A stretch of DNA of 64,000 nt from positions 248,001 to 312,000 of the forward strand of contig FOLJ01000007.1 of assembly GCA_900112325.1 (NCBI GenBank). The letters are read 5' to 3'. A model generated the notes under the pieces. It saw only the letters and a program-made list of their open reading frames with translations, did not search any database and was not told where the DNA came from. Below, one piece after another: positions 32,240-41,034 of the stretch. The first letter of the stretch is position 1. Every line of letters begins with the position of its first letter. Source of the DNA: Micromonospora sediminimaris. Its GTDB lineage: Bacteria; Actinomycetota; Actinomycetes; Mycobacteriales; Micromonosporaceae. Made by a program: the position numbers and the translations under genes.

Positions 32240-33343
32240 GTGGCCCGGGCCGTGCTGGAAGAGGCTGCCGACCGGGTGCCCGACGTGGCCCGGATCGCCG
32301 TGCTGCGCGCCAACGCGCTCGGTGACTTCATCTTCGTGCTACCCGCGCTGGAGGCGCTGCGGGCCGCGTACCCCCAAGCGGAGATCGTGTTGCTCGGCGC
32401 GCCCTGGCACGCGCAGCTGTGGCGGGACCGGCCGGGCCCGGTCGACCGGGTAATCGTGGTGCCGCCCGCGCCGGGGATCCGGACGGCGACCGACGGCGAG
32501 CCAGAGTCCAGCATGGTCGACTTCCTGGCCGCCGCCCGCGCGGAACGGTTCGACGTGGCGTTGCAACTGCACGGCGGCGGTGCCAACTCCAACCCGCTGG
32601 TGGCCGCGCTCGGTGCCCGGGTCACCGCCGGCCTGCGGGCCGAGGACGCGCCGCCGCTGGACCGCTGGCTGCGGTACGTCTACTACCAGCACGAGGTGAT
32701 CCGCTATCTGGAGGCGGTGGCTCTGGTGGGTGCTCCGACCACCACGATCACGCCGGCGTTGGCGGTCACCGAAGCCGACCGGGCCGAGGCGCGGGCCGTG
32801 CTCGGCGAGCCGGAGCGTCCCCGGGTGGCGCTGCATCCCGGGGCCACCGACACCCGCCGGCGCTGGCCCGCCGACCGTTTCGGGGAGGTGGCCCGGACGC
32901 TGCACACCGACGGGTACGAGGTGCTGGTCACCGGCACCCCGGCCGAGCAGGAGGTGGTTGACCGGGTGGTCGCCACCGCCGGTGTGCCGGTCCGGCCGCA
33001 GGTGGGCACGCTCAGTCTTGGTGGGCTGGCCGGCTGTTACAGCGGCTGTGAGCTGGTGGTCTCCAACGACACCGGTCCGCTGCACCTGGCTGCCGCCGTC
33101 GGTACCCCCACCGTCGGCATCTTCTGGGTCGGCAACCTGATCACCACCGCTCCGGTGCTACGGGGCCGGCATCGGCCGATCACCTCGTGGACGGTGCACT
33201 GTCCGGTCTGCGGGGTGGACTGCACCCCCGGCATCTACCCGCACCGTCCGGGCGACGGCGACTGCCCGCACCGCGACTCCTTCGTCGTTGACGTGCCGGT
33301 CCCCGAGGTGCTCGAAGCCGCCCGGGAGCTGCTGTTCCGCTGA
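32240..33343 (+). CDS. Glycosyltransferase family 9 (heptosyltransferase-like)
   Basis: 367 residues, GT-B fold. Opens RIAVLRANALGDFIFVLPALEALRAAYP, the GT9 signature; the C-terminal half has VALHPGATDTRRRWPADRFGEVA and NDTGPLHLAAAVGTPTVGIFW for sugar-nucleotide binding. A cysteine-rich tail (CPVCGVDC...CPHRDSF) is extra. GT9 enzymes transfer ADP-heptose in Gram-negatives; here an HldE heptose gene lies 1 kb away on the other strand, so a heptosylated product is possible. Confidence 0.9.
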   Translation: MARAVLEEAADRVPDVARIAVLRANALGDFIFVLPALEALRAAYPQAEIVLLGAPWHAQLWRDRPGPVDRVIVVPPAPGIRTATDGEPESSMVDFLAAARAERFDVALQLHGGGANSNPLVAALGARVTAGLRAEDAPPLDRWLRYVYYQHEVIRYLEAVALVGAPTTTITPALAVTEADRAEARAVLGEPERPRVALHPGATDTRRRWPADRFGEVARTLHTDGYEVLVTGTPAEQEVVDRVVATAGVPVRPQVGTLSLGGLAGCYSGCELVVSNDTGPLHLAAAVGTPTVGIFWVGNLITTAPVLRGRHRPITSWTVHCPVCGVDCTPGIYPHRPGDGDCPHRDSFVVDVPVPEVLEAARELLFR

Positions 33344-33357
33344 AGAGATCGGTTGGC

Positions 33358-34224
33358 TCAGGCGTCCGGGTCGGCGAGGACGACCTCCCACGCCTCCACA
33401 TCGCGTTCGGTGACCGTGGTCGGCGACTCCAGGTGGTAGGCGCCGCTGGGCAGGACACCGGCGCCGCCGTGCCGGGCCAGCACGGCGAGCTGCGCGGCGA
33501 CGTCCTCGCCCTGGTGCCGCACCGGCACCCGACGCCAGAAGTCGAAGCCGCCCGCGTCGACCAGCTTCGCCCGGTCGTAGAGCACGCAACCGCCGACCCA
33601 GGACACCTGGTACGCCCGCCATTCGTCGTCCGCCAGCGTCAGCGACGCCGTCACGTGCAGCAGGTTCGCCGCCGAATGGATCTGCGCCCGGTCCCACTCG
33701 GGCGTGCCCGGGCGGATCCGCTCCGGCACCGGTCGTCCCGGCCACTCCCGGTAGTGCCGGTGCGTGTGCGGCCGGACGTCGTCCAGGTAGGACAGTCCGT
33801 GCACCCCGTTGCCGACGAAACCGCAGCCCAGCTCGCCGATCGCGGTCACCAGCCGGCGCAGCGTTCCCGGTTCCAGCCAGACGTCGTCGTCGAGGAAGAG
33901 CACGTACCGGGCGGTGGAGGTGGCGAGCAGGAAACTGCGGTGTTCGGCGAGCCCTCGCCGGGGCAGCCGTCGGGTCAGCAGCACCGGATGTCCCCGGTGA
34001 CGCAGGGCCCGGACCATGGTGGCCGCCGCCGGATGGGCGTACCCGGGGTCGCCGTCGGACTGGTCGCTGACCACCACGCCGAATCCCGGCACCCCCTCCT
34101 GGGCGGCGAGCCCGGAGAGGGTGACGGCGAGTTCGGTGGGCCGGTTACGGGTCGGGACGAGCACGTCGACCAGCCGGTCGACGCGGAACTGCGCGGGCGC
34201 GCCGGCGTCGAGGGGTCGATTCAC
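33358..34224 (-). CDS. Glycosyltransferase family 2
   Basis: 288 residues, GT-A fold. RLVDVLVPTRNRPTELAVTLSGL starts the nucleotide-binding domain, and YVLFLDDDVWLEPGTLRRLV contains the DxD-type metal site. VSWVGGCVLYDRAKLVDAGGFDFWRR is the acceptor-side signature with the catalytic-region ED in GEDVAAQLAVL. It overlaps the end of the upstream hldE-like gene (ATGA), so they are co-translated and likely act in the same glycan pathway. Acceptor unknown. Confidence 0.9.
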   Translation of the reverse strand: MNRPLDAGAPAQFRVDRLVDVLVPTRNRPTELAVTLSGLAAQEGVPGFGVVVSDQSDGDPGYAHPAAATMVRALRHRGHPVLLTRRLPRRGLAEHRSFLLATSTARYVLFLDDDVWLEPGTLRRLVTAIGELGCGFVGNGVHGLSYLDDVRPHTHRHYREWPGRPVPERIRPGTPEWDRAQIHSAANLLHVTASLTLADDEWRAYQVSWVGGCVLYDRAKLVDAGGFDFWRRVPVRHQGEDVAAQLAVLARHGGAGVLPSGAYHLESPTTVTERDVEAWEVVLADPDA

Positions 34225-36104
34225 GGCGCCTTGCCGGTCAGTGGCGGCGCGTCCGCACCGGTCGCTCCGGAGGTCTCCACCTCAGGAGCGGGCGCGGTCG
34301 GCCCGGCCTCCGCGCCGGTCGCGCCCTCCTGGCCGTACGCGCGGATGCGGTCGATGATCGCTGAGGTGGAGCGGTCCGGCACGTACCCGAGAGTGCGTAC
34401 CTGACCGCCCAGCCGGTGCACCAGCGGCGCCTCCGGCACCAGCTCGGGCGGGTAGTCGCCGCCCTTGACGTAGACGTCCGGCCGGACGGCTTCGATGAGG
34501 GCGGCCGGGGAGTCCTCCTCGAACACCACCACGTGGTCGACGCAGGTCAGCGCGGCGAGCAGGGCGGCTCGGTCCTCGATCGGGTTCACCGGCCGGTCCG
34601 CACCCTTCAACCGGCGCACGCTGCCGTCCGAGTTGACCGCCACCACCAGCAGGTCGCCGAGGGCGCGGGCCTGTTCCAGGTAGCGCACGTGCCCCCGGTG
34701 CAACACGTCGAAGCAGCCGTTTGTGAAGACGATCGAGCGGCCGGCGCGCCGGTGCCCGGCCACGATCTCCGCCAGGTGCCCGGTGTCGACAAGCACCTGG
34801 CGGCCGTCGAGCGTCGGCCGGCCCAGCGCGGCCAGCAGGTCCTCGCGGCGGCACACGCAGGTGCCGGTGCCGGCGACGGTGCTCGTCGCGGCGAGCTGGG
34901 CCAGTTGGGCGGCGGTGGACAGTGGAGCGTCGGCGGCCAGCGCGAGCGTCATCGCCGCCAGATAAGCGTCGCCGGCACCGACGGTGTGGCTGGCGGGCAC
35001 GGGTGTGGTGTGGCTGCGGGCGGGTTCGCCGTCGATCCCGCCGACCACCGCGCCCTCGGTGTCCAGGGTCACCGCGACCACGGCCGCGCCGGTGTGGGCG
35101 CGCAGCTCGGCGAGGCGGGACTCGGCCAGGACGGCCCGGTCCACGCCGGCACCGATCTCGGCGTTCACTGTCACTCCGGTGCCGGTCACGCTGAGTCCGT
35201 CGCGGGTCATCGCCACCCGGCTCTCGCCCGGGGTGGGCTCCCCGGTGGGCCCGTCGGTACGCCGCATCCCGGCCTCACCCGGCGCCATTCCCACGGTCAG
35301 CTCGGACGGGCCGTCGGCCGGGTCGACCTCGGGATGCTCCAGGTGCAACTCGTGCCCACCGGTCGTCGCGGTGCCGGCCGGGTCGGCGGGGGCCGGGCTC
35401 GTGGTCGGTCCGACCACGCCCGCGCGGGCGAGCAGGCGGGTGGCCTCCGCGAAGCTAGGGGTCACCACGGTCGGGGCGAGGCCCCGCCAGTCGGCGAGGT
35501 CGTGCGCGTCGAGCGCGACCGTGGCGTACAGATCCCGATGCTCGACCAGCCAGGCGCGGACCGGCGCGGGCAGCGCGCCCAGGCCGTAGTCGCAGACCAC
35601 CAGGGTCGGCTTCTCGCCCCCGCTGGCGGCCCGCAGTTCCGCACTCGCGCAGTCCAGGGCGGTGAGCAGGCAGTCCACCCCCAGGTCGCTGAGCGGATCG
35701 TCCGGGTCGCCGGAGTCCTCCCGCAGCAGGATCTGGTCCCCGGCCAGCATCCGACGCTTGACCGGGGTGGGCCGCCCGGGCTGGCTGACCGTACGGTCCC
35801 AGACACCGGCCCGGTCGAGACAGTCGTGCAGCTCGTCGCCGGCCGCATCGGCCCCCACGGGCGCGACCAGCACCGAGCGCCCGCCCAGCGTGGCGATGTT
35901 GACGGCGGTGTTGGCGGCGCCGCCCGCCGCCGAGATACGGCGGCGCAGGGTGAGGACCGGGGCGGGGGCCTCCCGGCACAACCGGTCGGAGTCGGCGAAC
36001 CGCCACTCGTCGAGCATGGCGTCACCGATCACCAGGACCGGACGCCCGAGCCAGCTCTGCACGACGTCGGCGAGCCGGAGCTGTTCCGCTGCTGCTCGTG
36101 CCAT
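34221..36104 (-). CDS. hldE: Bifunctional HldE-like heptose kinase / adenylyltransferase
   Basis: 627 residues, longer than the ~477 of E. coli HldE. Residues ~1-390 are a PfkB-type kinase with ISAAGGAANTAVNIATLGG near the start and catalytic TVGAGDAYLAAM near 375. Residues ~455-590 are the nucleotidyltransferase: FTNGCFDVLHRGHVRYLEQA and the Arg/Lys-rich VRRLKGADRPVNPIEDRAALL. The pair makes heptose-7-phosphate into heptose-1,7-bisphosphate and later ADP-heptose. An extra low-complexity segment (~residues 230-300, Pro/Thr/Gly/Glu) interrupts the kinase, and the TPNEAE motif is TPSFAE. GmhA, GmhB and HldD are not in the window. An N-terminal kinase with a different sugar substrate is possible. 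Confidence 0.88.
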   Translation of the reverse strand: MARAAAEQLRLADVVQSWLGRPVLVIGDAMLDEWRFADSDRLCREAPAPVLTLRRRISAAGGAANTAVNIATLGGRSVLVAPVGADAAGDELHDCLDRAGVWDRTVSQPGRPTPVKRRMLAGDQILLREDSGDPDDPLSDLGVDCLLTALDCASAELRAASGGEKPTLVVCDYGLGALPAPVRAWLVEHRDLYATVALDAHDLADWRGLAPTVVTPSFAEATRLLARAGVVGPTTSPAPADPAGTATTGGHELHLEHPEVDPADGPSELTVGMAPGEAGMRRTDGPTGEPTPGESRVAMTRDGLSVTGTGVTVNAEIGAGVDRAVLAESRLAELRAHTGAAVVAVTLDTEGAVVGGIDGEPARSHTTPVPASHTVGAGDAYLAAMTLALAADAPLSTAAQLAQLAATSTVAGTGTCVCRREDLLAALGRPTLDGRQVLVDTGHLAEIVAGHRRAGRSIVFTNGCFDVLHRGHVRYLEQARALGDLLVVAVNSDGSVRRLKGADRPVNPIEDRAALLAALTCVDHVVVFEEDSPAALIEAVRPDVYVKGGDYPPELVPEAPLVHRLGGQVRTLGYVPDRSTSAIIDRIRAYGQEGATGAEAGPTAPAPEVETSGATGADAPPLTGKAP

Positions 36105-36250
36105 GCCGGCGGTTCCCCTCCGGTCGGCGGGGTCAAACCTGCCGGCCAGGCACCCGCTGGCGGCGACGTGTGCTGGGCCACCGACCCGCCGCGTTTCGTG
36201 ACGTTGGCGTCGGGAACGGATACGGACGAACCCCCGGAGAGGAGAACGTC

Positions 36251-36799
36251 ATGGCAGCGACGTTGCAGGGCAAGCGGGTCGCCTTCCTGGCCACCGACGG
36301 CGTGGAGGAGATCGAGTACGTCCAGCCGCGTCAGGCCGTCGAGCAGGCCGGCGCGACCGCCGAACTGGTGTCGATCAAGCCTGGAAAGATCACCTCCTTC
36401 GAGCACCTGGACCCCTCCACCACGTACGAGGTGGATGTGAGCGCGGCCGACGCGGATCCCGCCCGGTACGACGCGCTGGTGCTGCCCGGTGGGGTGGCCA
36501 ACCCGGACTTCCTGCGTACCGATGCCGACGCCGTCCGGTTCGTGCGGTCGTTCTTCGACGCCGGCAAGCCGGTCGGGGTGATCTGCCACGGCCCGTGGAC
36601 GCTTGTCGAGGCGGACGTGGTGCGGGGGCGTCGGCTGACCAGTTGGCCCAGCCTGCGTACCGACCTGGTCAATGCCGGCGCGGAGTGGGTCGATGAGGAG
36701 GTCGTGACCGACAACGGGCTGGTGAGCAGCCGTAAGCCCGACGACCTGCCGGCCTTCTGCGCCAAGATCGTCGAGGAGTTCGCCGAGGGCCGGCACTGA
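36251..36799 (+). CDS. PfpI/DJ-1 family protein (type 1 glutamine amidotransferase-like)
   Basis: 182 residues. KRVAFLATDGVEEIEYVQPRQAVEQAG opens the fold; the nucleophile elbow is VICHGPW with Cys, and E in DGVEEIEY is the usual partner. Relatives act as deglycases, chaperones or proteases under stress; activity here is not established. ATG 36251 follows ggagaggaga. Followed by a strong terminator. Confidence 0.9.
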   Translation: MAATLQGKRVAFLATDGVEEIEYVQPRQAVEQAGATAELVSIKPGKITSFEHLDPSTTYEVDVSAADADPARYDALVLPGGVANPDFLRTDADAVRFVRSFFDAGKPVGVICHGPWTLVEADVVRGRRLTSWPSLRTDLVNAGAEWVDEEVVTDNGLVSSRKPDDLPAFCAKIVEEFAEGRH

Positions 36800-36818
36800 T
36801 CCTGCGGCAGCGCTCGTT

Positions 36819-36850
36819 CGGTGGCCTCGCCCGCTCGGGCGAGGCCACCG
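36819..36850. terminator. Stem-loop between convergent PfpI and NUDIX genes
   Basis: Perfect 15-bp arms (cggtggcctcgcccg and its complement) with a 2-base ct centre, 20 bases after one stop and 10 before the other. Confidence 0.85.
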
Positions 36851-36859
36851 TGCTGCCTG

Positions 36860-37351
36860 TCACTTCAGGATCAGGCGGTTGGTCTGCTCGAAGACGTCCA
36901 GGTCGGCCAGGGTCTCCAGGACGCTGGCCGAGAGCGGCTGGGGCATCGCCTCGCGGTGGAAGAAGCCCGCGTCGATGGTCTCGTCGGTGACCCGGGCCAG
37001 CCGGCCGTCCCACTCCTCGACCCGGAACGCGGTGGTGAAGATCTGATAGGTGTGGCCGTACATGTTGGTGTGGGTGCGGTCCGGGCCGGTGTAGAGGGCG
37101 AAAGCGCTGACCCGGAGGGCCCGCAGCCCGGTCTCCTCGCGTACCTCCCGCACGGCGCAGTCCGCGATCGACTCGCCCAGCTCCATCGCGCCGGCGGGCA
37201 GTGCCCACTGGCCGTTGTCGGAGCGGCGGATCAGCAGGATGCGGGCCGAGTTGTCGCGCACCACGGCTCGCGCCCCGACGAACATCAGCGTCCGGTCGCC
37301 GGCCAGGGCGCGCAGCTGCCCGACGTACGAATCAGCCCAGGAGATGCTCAC
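36860..37351 (-). CDS. NUDIX hydrolase
   Basis: 163 residues. The NUDIX box GAMELGESIADCAVREVREETGL matches G-x5-E-x7-REVxEExGx exactly, so metal and diphosphate binding should be intact. Substrate unknown; nucleotide sugars or damaged nucleotides are common. The GTG start at 37351 lies 6 bases after a TAAATT hexamer and has no Shine-Dalgarno, implying a leaderless transcript. Divergent from the acyl-CoA ligase, whose own leaderless promoter is 30 bases away. Confidence 0.9.
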   Translation of the reverse strand: MSISWADSYVGQLRALAGDRTLMFVGARAVVRDNSARILLIRRSDNGQWALPAGAMELGESIADCAVREVREETGLRALRVSAFALYTGPDRTHTNMYGHTYQIFTTAFRVEEWDGRLARVTDETIDAGFFHREAMPQPLSASVLETLADLDVFEQTNRLILK

Positions 37352-37357
37352 CCGGAC

Positions 37358-37363
37358 AATTTA
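37358..37363 (-). promoter_or_regulatory. -10 box of leaderless promoter for the NUDIX gene
   Basis: Minus-strand TAAATT ends 6 bases before GTG 37351. Confidence 0.5.
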
Positions 37364-37393
37364 CGGGGGTTCCCAACGTGTGACCGGCGACAC

Positions 37394-37399
37394 TAACTT
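37394..37399 (+). promoter_or_regulatory. -10 box of leaderless promoter for the acyl-CoA ligase
   Basis: taactt (TANNNT) ends 7 bases before ATG 37407. The gap between this gene and the divergent NUDIX gene is only 55 bases, so the two promoters overlap. Confidence 0.5.
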
Positions 37400-37406
37400 G
37401 TTACCC

Positions 37407-39056
37407 ATGCGTAGCACGATGATGGACGCCCCTCTTCAGGTCTCCCGGATCCTCGAACACGGCGCCACCGTGCACGGCGCGGCCGAGGTGGTGACGTGGA
37501 CCGGCGCCGAACCACGGCGCAGCACGTACGCCGACGTCGGGCGGGACGCCGCCCGGCTCGCGCACGCCCTGCGGGCGGAGTGCGGAGTGACCGGCGACGA
37601 GCGGGTCGCCACCTTCATGTGGAACAACACCGAGCACCTGGTGGCGTACTTCGCCGTGCCCAGCATGGGTGCGGTGCTGCACACGCTGAACATCCGGCTC
37701 TTTCCCGACCAGGTCACCTACATCGCCAACCACGCCGAGGACCGGGTGGTGCTTGTCGACTCGACGCTGATCCCGCTGCTGGCGAAGTCCCTCGGTGGCA
37801 TGACCAGCGTGCGGCACGTGGTGGTGGTCGGTGGCGGCGATCCCGCTCCGCTGGTGGCGGCGGCGGGTGACCGGATCGCCGTACATCACTGGGACGCGCT
37901 GCTGGCCGACCGCCCCGAGGTGTACGACTGGCCCGAGGTGGACGAACGCGACGCCGCCGCCCTCTGCTACACCTCCGGCACCACCGGCAACCCCAAGGGG
38001 GTGGCCTACTCGCACCGCTCGATCTACCTGCACTCGTTGCAGATCTGCATGCCGGAGGGATTCGGGCTCGGGCCGACCGACCGGGAACTGGCCATCGTCC
38101 CGATGTTCCACGCGATGTCGTGGGGGCTGCCGTTCGCGGCCTTCCTCTCCGGCGCGTCGCTGGTGATGCCGGACCGCTTCCTCCAGGCCGCGCCGATCGC
38201 CGAGATGATCGCCGCCGAGCGGCCGACCCTGGCCGGTGCGGTGCCGACCATCTGGACCGACCTGCTGGCCTACCTGGACAGCCACGATGTCGACACCGCC
38301 TCGCTCAAGGAGGTGATCGTCGGTGGTTCGGCCTGTCCGCCGTCGCTGATGCACGCGTTCGACGAGCGGCACGGCGTCGATGTGATCCACGCCTGGGGGA
38401 TGACCGAGATGTCGCCGCTGGGCTCGGTGTCGCGCCCACCGGCCGGGGCGAGCGGCGACGACGCCTGGCGGTACCGGTACACGCAGGGCCGGGTGCCGGC
38501 GGGGGTACGGGCCCGCATCGTGGGCCCGGCCGGGGAGCCGCTGCCCGCGGACGGGACCTCCGTCGGCGAGTTGGAGGTCCGTGGGCCGTGGATCACCGCC
38601 CGGTACGTCGGGGACGACGCGCCGGACCCGGAGAAGTTCCGCGACGGCTGGCTGCGTACCGGTGACGTGGGCACGCTGTCGGCGGACGGCTACATCACCC
38701 TCACCGACCGGGCCAAGGACGTGATCAAGTCCGGCGGCGAGTGGATCTCCTCGGTGGAGCTGGAGAACGCGCTGATGGCCCACCCCGCGGTGCTGGAGGC
38801 CTGCGTGGTGGGCGTACCGGACCAGCGGTGGGACGAGCGGCCGTTGGCCACCGTGGTGCTCCGGGAGGGTGCCTCGGCGACCCCGGAGGAGTTGCGCGAC
38901 TTCCTGGCCGGGTCGGTGGCGCGCTGGCAGTTGCCGGAGCGGTGGGCGTTCATCGAGGCGGTGCCGAAGACAAGCGTCGGCAAGTTCGACAAGAAGGTGG
39001 TGCGCTCCCGGTACGCCGACGGCGACCTGAATGTGCGGGAACTGGCCACGCCGTAA
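37407..39056 (+). CDS. Fatty acid--CoA ligase (AMP-forming)
   Basis: 549 residues, ANL superfamily. Activates a fatty acid to its acyl-adenylate and then the CoA thioester. ATP motif ALCYTSGTTGNPKGVAYSHR, A5 HAWGMTEMSPLG, A8 hinge GWLRTGDVGTLSADGYITL with DRAKDVIKSGGEWISS, and the catalytic Lys near the end in PKTSVGKFDKKVVR. The N-terminus (APLQVSRILEHGATVHG) is typical of the long/medium-chain FadD group. Start ATG 37407 is set by the leaderless promoter; ATGs at 37419 and 37422 are alternatives. Confidence 0.93.
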   Translation: MRSTMMDAPLQVSRILEHGATVHGAAEVVTWTGAEPRRSTYADVGRDAARLAHALRAECGVTGDERVATFMWNNTEHLVAYFAVPSMGAVLHTLNIRLFPDQVTYIANHAEDRVVLVDSTLIPLLAKSLGGMTSVRHVVVVGGGDPAPLVAAAGDRIAVHHWDALLADRPEVYDWPEVDERDAAALCYTSGTTGNPKGVAYSHRSIYLHSLQICMPEGFGLGPTDRELAIVPMFHAMSWGLPFAAFLSGASLVMPDRFLQAAPIAEMIAAERPTLAGAVPTIWTDLLAYLDSHDVDTASLKEVIVGGSACPPSLMHAFDERHGVDVIHAWGMTEMSPLGSVSRPPAGASGDDAWRYRYTQGRVPAGVRARIVGPAGEPLPADGTSVGELEVRGPWITARYVGDDAPDPEKFRDGWLRTGDVGTLSADGYITLTDRAKDVIKSGGEWISSVELENALMAHPAVLEACVVGVPDQRWDERPLATVVLREGASATPEELRDFLAGSVARWQLPERWAFIEAVPKTSVGKFDKKVVRSRYADGDLNVRELATP

Positions 39057-39114
39057 CGTTTTTCGGCGCATCATCGCCATTGGGAGTAGTGGCCTGCACA
39101 GACCTCTCTCCGGT

Positions 39115-39151
39115 GGGCGGCCCCGGCGTTCGCACCGCGCCGGGGCCGCCC
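39115..39151. terminator. Stem-loop after the acyl-CoA ligase
   Basis: Perfect 14-bp arms (gggcggccccggcg, 39115-39128; complement 39138-39151) with a 9-base loop, in the 183-base gap between convergent genes. Confidence 0.85.
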
Positions 39152-39239
39152 GTTCCTTGCGGGGCGACCCGCAATGCCAGTATTGCGAGACTTGTTCGCC
39201 TCTGTCCTGCGGACGGCGAAAACTCCCAGGTAGGACCGC

Positions 39240-40250
39240 TTATTCGCCGGCGCTGAGCAGCACCTTGCCGACCACCGAGTCCTCCACCGCCTGATGGGCG
39301 GCAGCGGTCGCCGACAACGGATAGGAGTGCAACGGCAGGCCCGCCTCCTCGCCCACCCGGATCCCGCCCTGCGCGGCGGACGCCGCGACGTCCACCACCG
39401 CCTGCGCCTTGGCCGCCTTCGGCATCGTGTAGACAAGCACGAACTGCCAGCGGGCGTTCGGTGCCATAAGTGGTCGGACCGGCAACGTCACCTCGTCACC
39501 GCCGTCGTCGGCGTACACGCAGACCACGCCACCGGGGCGCAGCAACCGTACGTCGGTGGCCGCGTTGCGCGCGGGCGAGACCTCCACGATTGCGTGCACC
39601 CCGTCGGGCGCGAGCTTGTGGACCTCCTCCACCACGTCCTGCTCCCGGTAGTTGACCACCGCCGAGGCACCGGCCGCCGCCGCCAGTTGAGCCTTCTCGG
39701 CACTGCTCACCGTGGCGATCACGCAGGCGTCGGCCCAGGCCGCCAGCTGGATCGCCGCGTTGCCCACGGCACCGGCCCCGCCCTGCACCAGCACCGTGTG
39801 ATCGCTGAGCGCGCCCGGGCGCAGGCTGTTCGGCAGATACTCTCCGGCGGTCAGGCAGCGGTGCGCCGTCAGGAAGGGAATGCCCAGGCAGGCACCCAGT
39901 TCGAAGGAGGCGTCGCCCAGGCGTACCGCCTGGCGGACCGGGACCAGGGTGTACTCGGCGGCGGTCCCCCAGGGCCGCTGCCAGGCGGCCTCCCAGACCC
40001 ACACCCGCTCGCCGATCAGTGCCTGGTCGACCCCCTCGCCGACCGCCTCGACCACCCCGGCGCCGTCCTGGCCGGGCGTCTGCCAGCCGGCCGGCAACGG
40101 GCCCTGCCGGCGCGACTTCCAGTCCGTCGGATTCACCCCGGACACCGCGACCCGCACCAGCACCTCGCCCGGACCGGGATCCGGCACCGGCCGGTCGACC
40201 AGTTGGAGCACGGAGGGATCACCGGTGCGCTCGTACACCATCGCCTTCAT
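39240..40250 (-). CDS. Zinc-free quinone oxidoreductase (NADPH:quinone reductase-like MDR)
   Basis: 336 residues. Medium-chain dehydrogenase fold: MKAMVYERTGDPSVLQLVDRPVPDPGPGEVLVRVAVSGVNPTD is abbreviated here by its hallmarks GEVLVRV and GVNPTDWK. NADPH-binding loop VQGGAGAVGNAAIQLA, and no catalytic zinc cysteine cluster. ATG 40250 sits 7 bases after a TACGGT hexamer, so the transcript should be leaderless. Physiological substrate unknown. Confidence 0.92.
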   Translation of the reverse strand: MKAMVYERTGDPSVLQLVDRPVPDPGPGEVLVRVAVSGVNPTDWKSRRQGPLPAGWQTPGQDGAGVVEAVGEGVDQALIGERVWVWEAAWQRPWGTAAEYTLVPVRQAVRLGDASFELGACLGIPFLTAHRCLTAGEYLPNSLRPGALSDHTVLVQGGAGAVGNAAIQLAAWADACVIATVSSAEKAQLAAAAGASAVVNYREQDVVEEVHKLAPDGVHAIVEVSPARNAATDVRLLRPGGVVCVYADDGGDEVTLPVRPLMAPNARWQFVLVYTMPKAAKAQAVVDVAASAAQGGIRVGEEAGLPLHSYPLSATAAAHQAVEDSVVGKVLLSAGE

Positions 40251-40257
40251 GCCACCG

Positions 40258-40263
40258 ACCGTA
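40258..40263 (-). promoter_or_regulatory. -10 box of leaderless promoter for the quinone reductase
   Basis: Minus-strand TACGGT ends 7 bases before ATG 40250. Confidence 0.5.
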
Positions 40264-40291
40264 GGCGGGCCGGGGACCGCCCGGTGGCGGT

Positions 40292-40945
40292 TCAGCCCAG
40301 CCGGTCGACGACCTCCGGAGTCAACTCGTCGATCGACTCCAGCACCGTCACGGCCAGCCGTCGAGCGTCCGGATCCAGTGGGTACGCCCCGTGCGGCACC
40401 GCCACCACCGTCATGCCGGCGGCAGCCGCCGAACGGACCCCGTTCGAGGAATCCTCCACCGCCACACAGCGCGTCGGGTCGAGGCCGAGCCGCCGGGCCA
40501 CGCTCAGGTAGACGTCCGGCGCCGGCTTGCCGCGCTCGGTCTCCTCGGTGGACAGGGTGCTGCGGAACGCGTCGGTCAGGTCGGTGGCGGCCAGCGCCGC
40601 GGCGATCAGCCGGGTCGGCGAGGAACTGGCCAGCCCCAGGGGCCACCGCGCGGCCATCCGGCGGACCACGTCGACCGCGCCGTCGATCACCGGCACCCGG
40701 GCCGCGTACCGGCGGGCCATCTCCTCGACCACCTCGGCGGCGACCTGGTCGGCGCTGCGTCGCACCCCCAACTCGTCGCTGAGGTACCGGGCCCACTCGC
40801 CGGTGCTCATCCCCATCAGCCGGCGCTGGGTGTCGTCCTGCCAGCTGCCGCCGTGCTCGGCGACGTACGCCCGCCGAACCTCCTCCCACACCGGCTCGGA
40901 ATCGACGATCACGCCGTCCAGGTCGAAAACCACCCCATCCACCAT
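40292..40945 (-). CDS. HAD-superfamily phosphatase (beta-phosphoglucomutase-like)
   Basis: 217 residues from ATG 40945 (GTG 40966 is possible but too close to its purine run). Motif I VVFDLDGVIVDSEP with nucleophile Asp, motif II LASSSP, motif III Lys in GKPAPDVYL, and motif IV VAVEDSSNGVRSAAAAG. The cap domain is of the C1 type seen in sugar phosphatases and beta-phosphoglucomutases. Substrate unknown. Confidence 0.9.
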   Translation of the reverse strand: MVDGVVFDLDGVIVDSEPVWEEVRRAYVAEHGGSWQDDTQRRLMGMSTGEWARYLSDELGVRRSADQVAAEVVEEMARRYAARVPVIDGAVDVVRRMAARWPLGLASSSPTRLIAAALAATDLTDAFRSTLSTEETERGKPAPDVYLSVARRLGLDPTRCVAVEDSSNGVRSAAAAGMTVVAVPHGAYPLDPDARRLAVTVLESIDELTPEVVDRLG

Positions 40946-40979
40946 CACACCCCCATCCTCCCCCACCCACTACCCCGTC

Positions 40980-41034
40980 GATCAAGAAGTTTGCGTCGGG
41001 GATTGCGCAGCAGCCAGACGCAAACCTCTTGGTC
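40980..41034. terminator. Stem-loop at the end of the SCO6745-family gene
   Basis: gatcaagaagtttgcgtc (40980-40997) pairs with 41017-41034 over 18 bases with two G-T type mismatches; the right arm reaches into the stop codon of the minus-strand gene. Shares its gatcaagaagttt word with the palindrome at 22117. Confidence 0.7.

Noticed and set aside
34416..36440. Open frame antisense to hldE
   Set aside because: His/Gly/Arg/Val-rich shadow with no recognisable domain; the hldE frame has clear kinase and transferase motifs.
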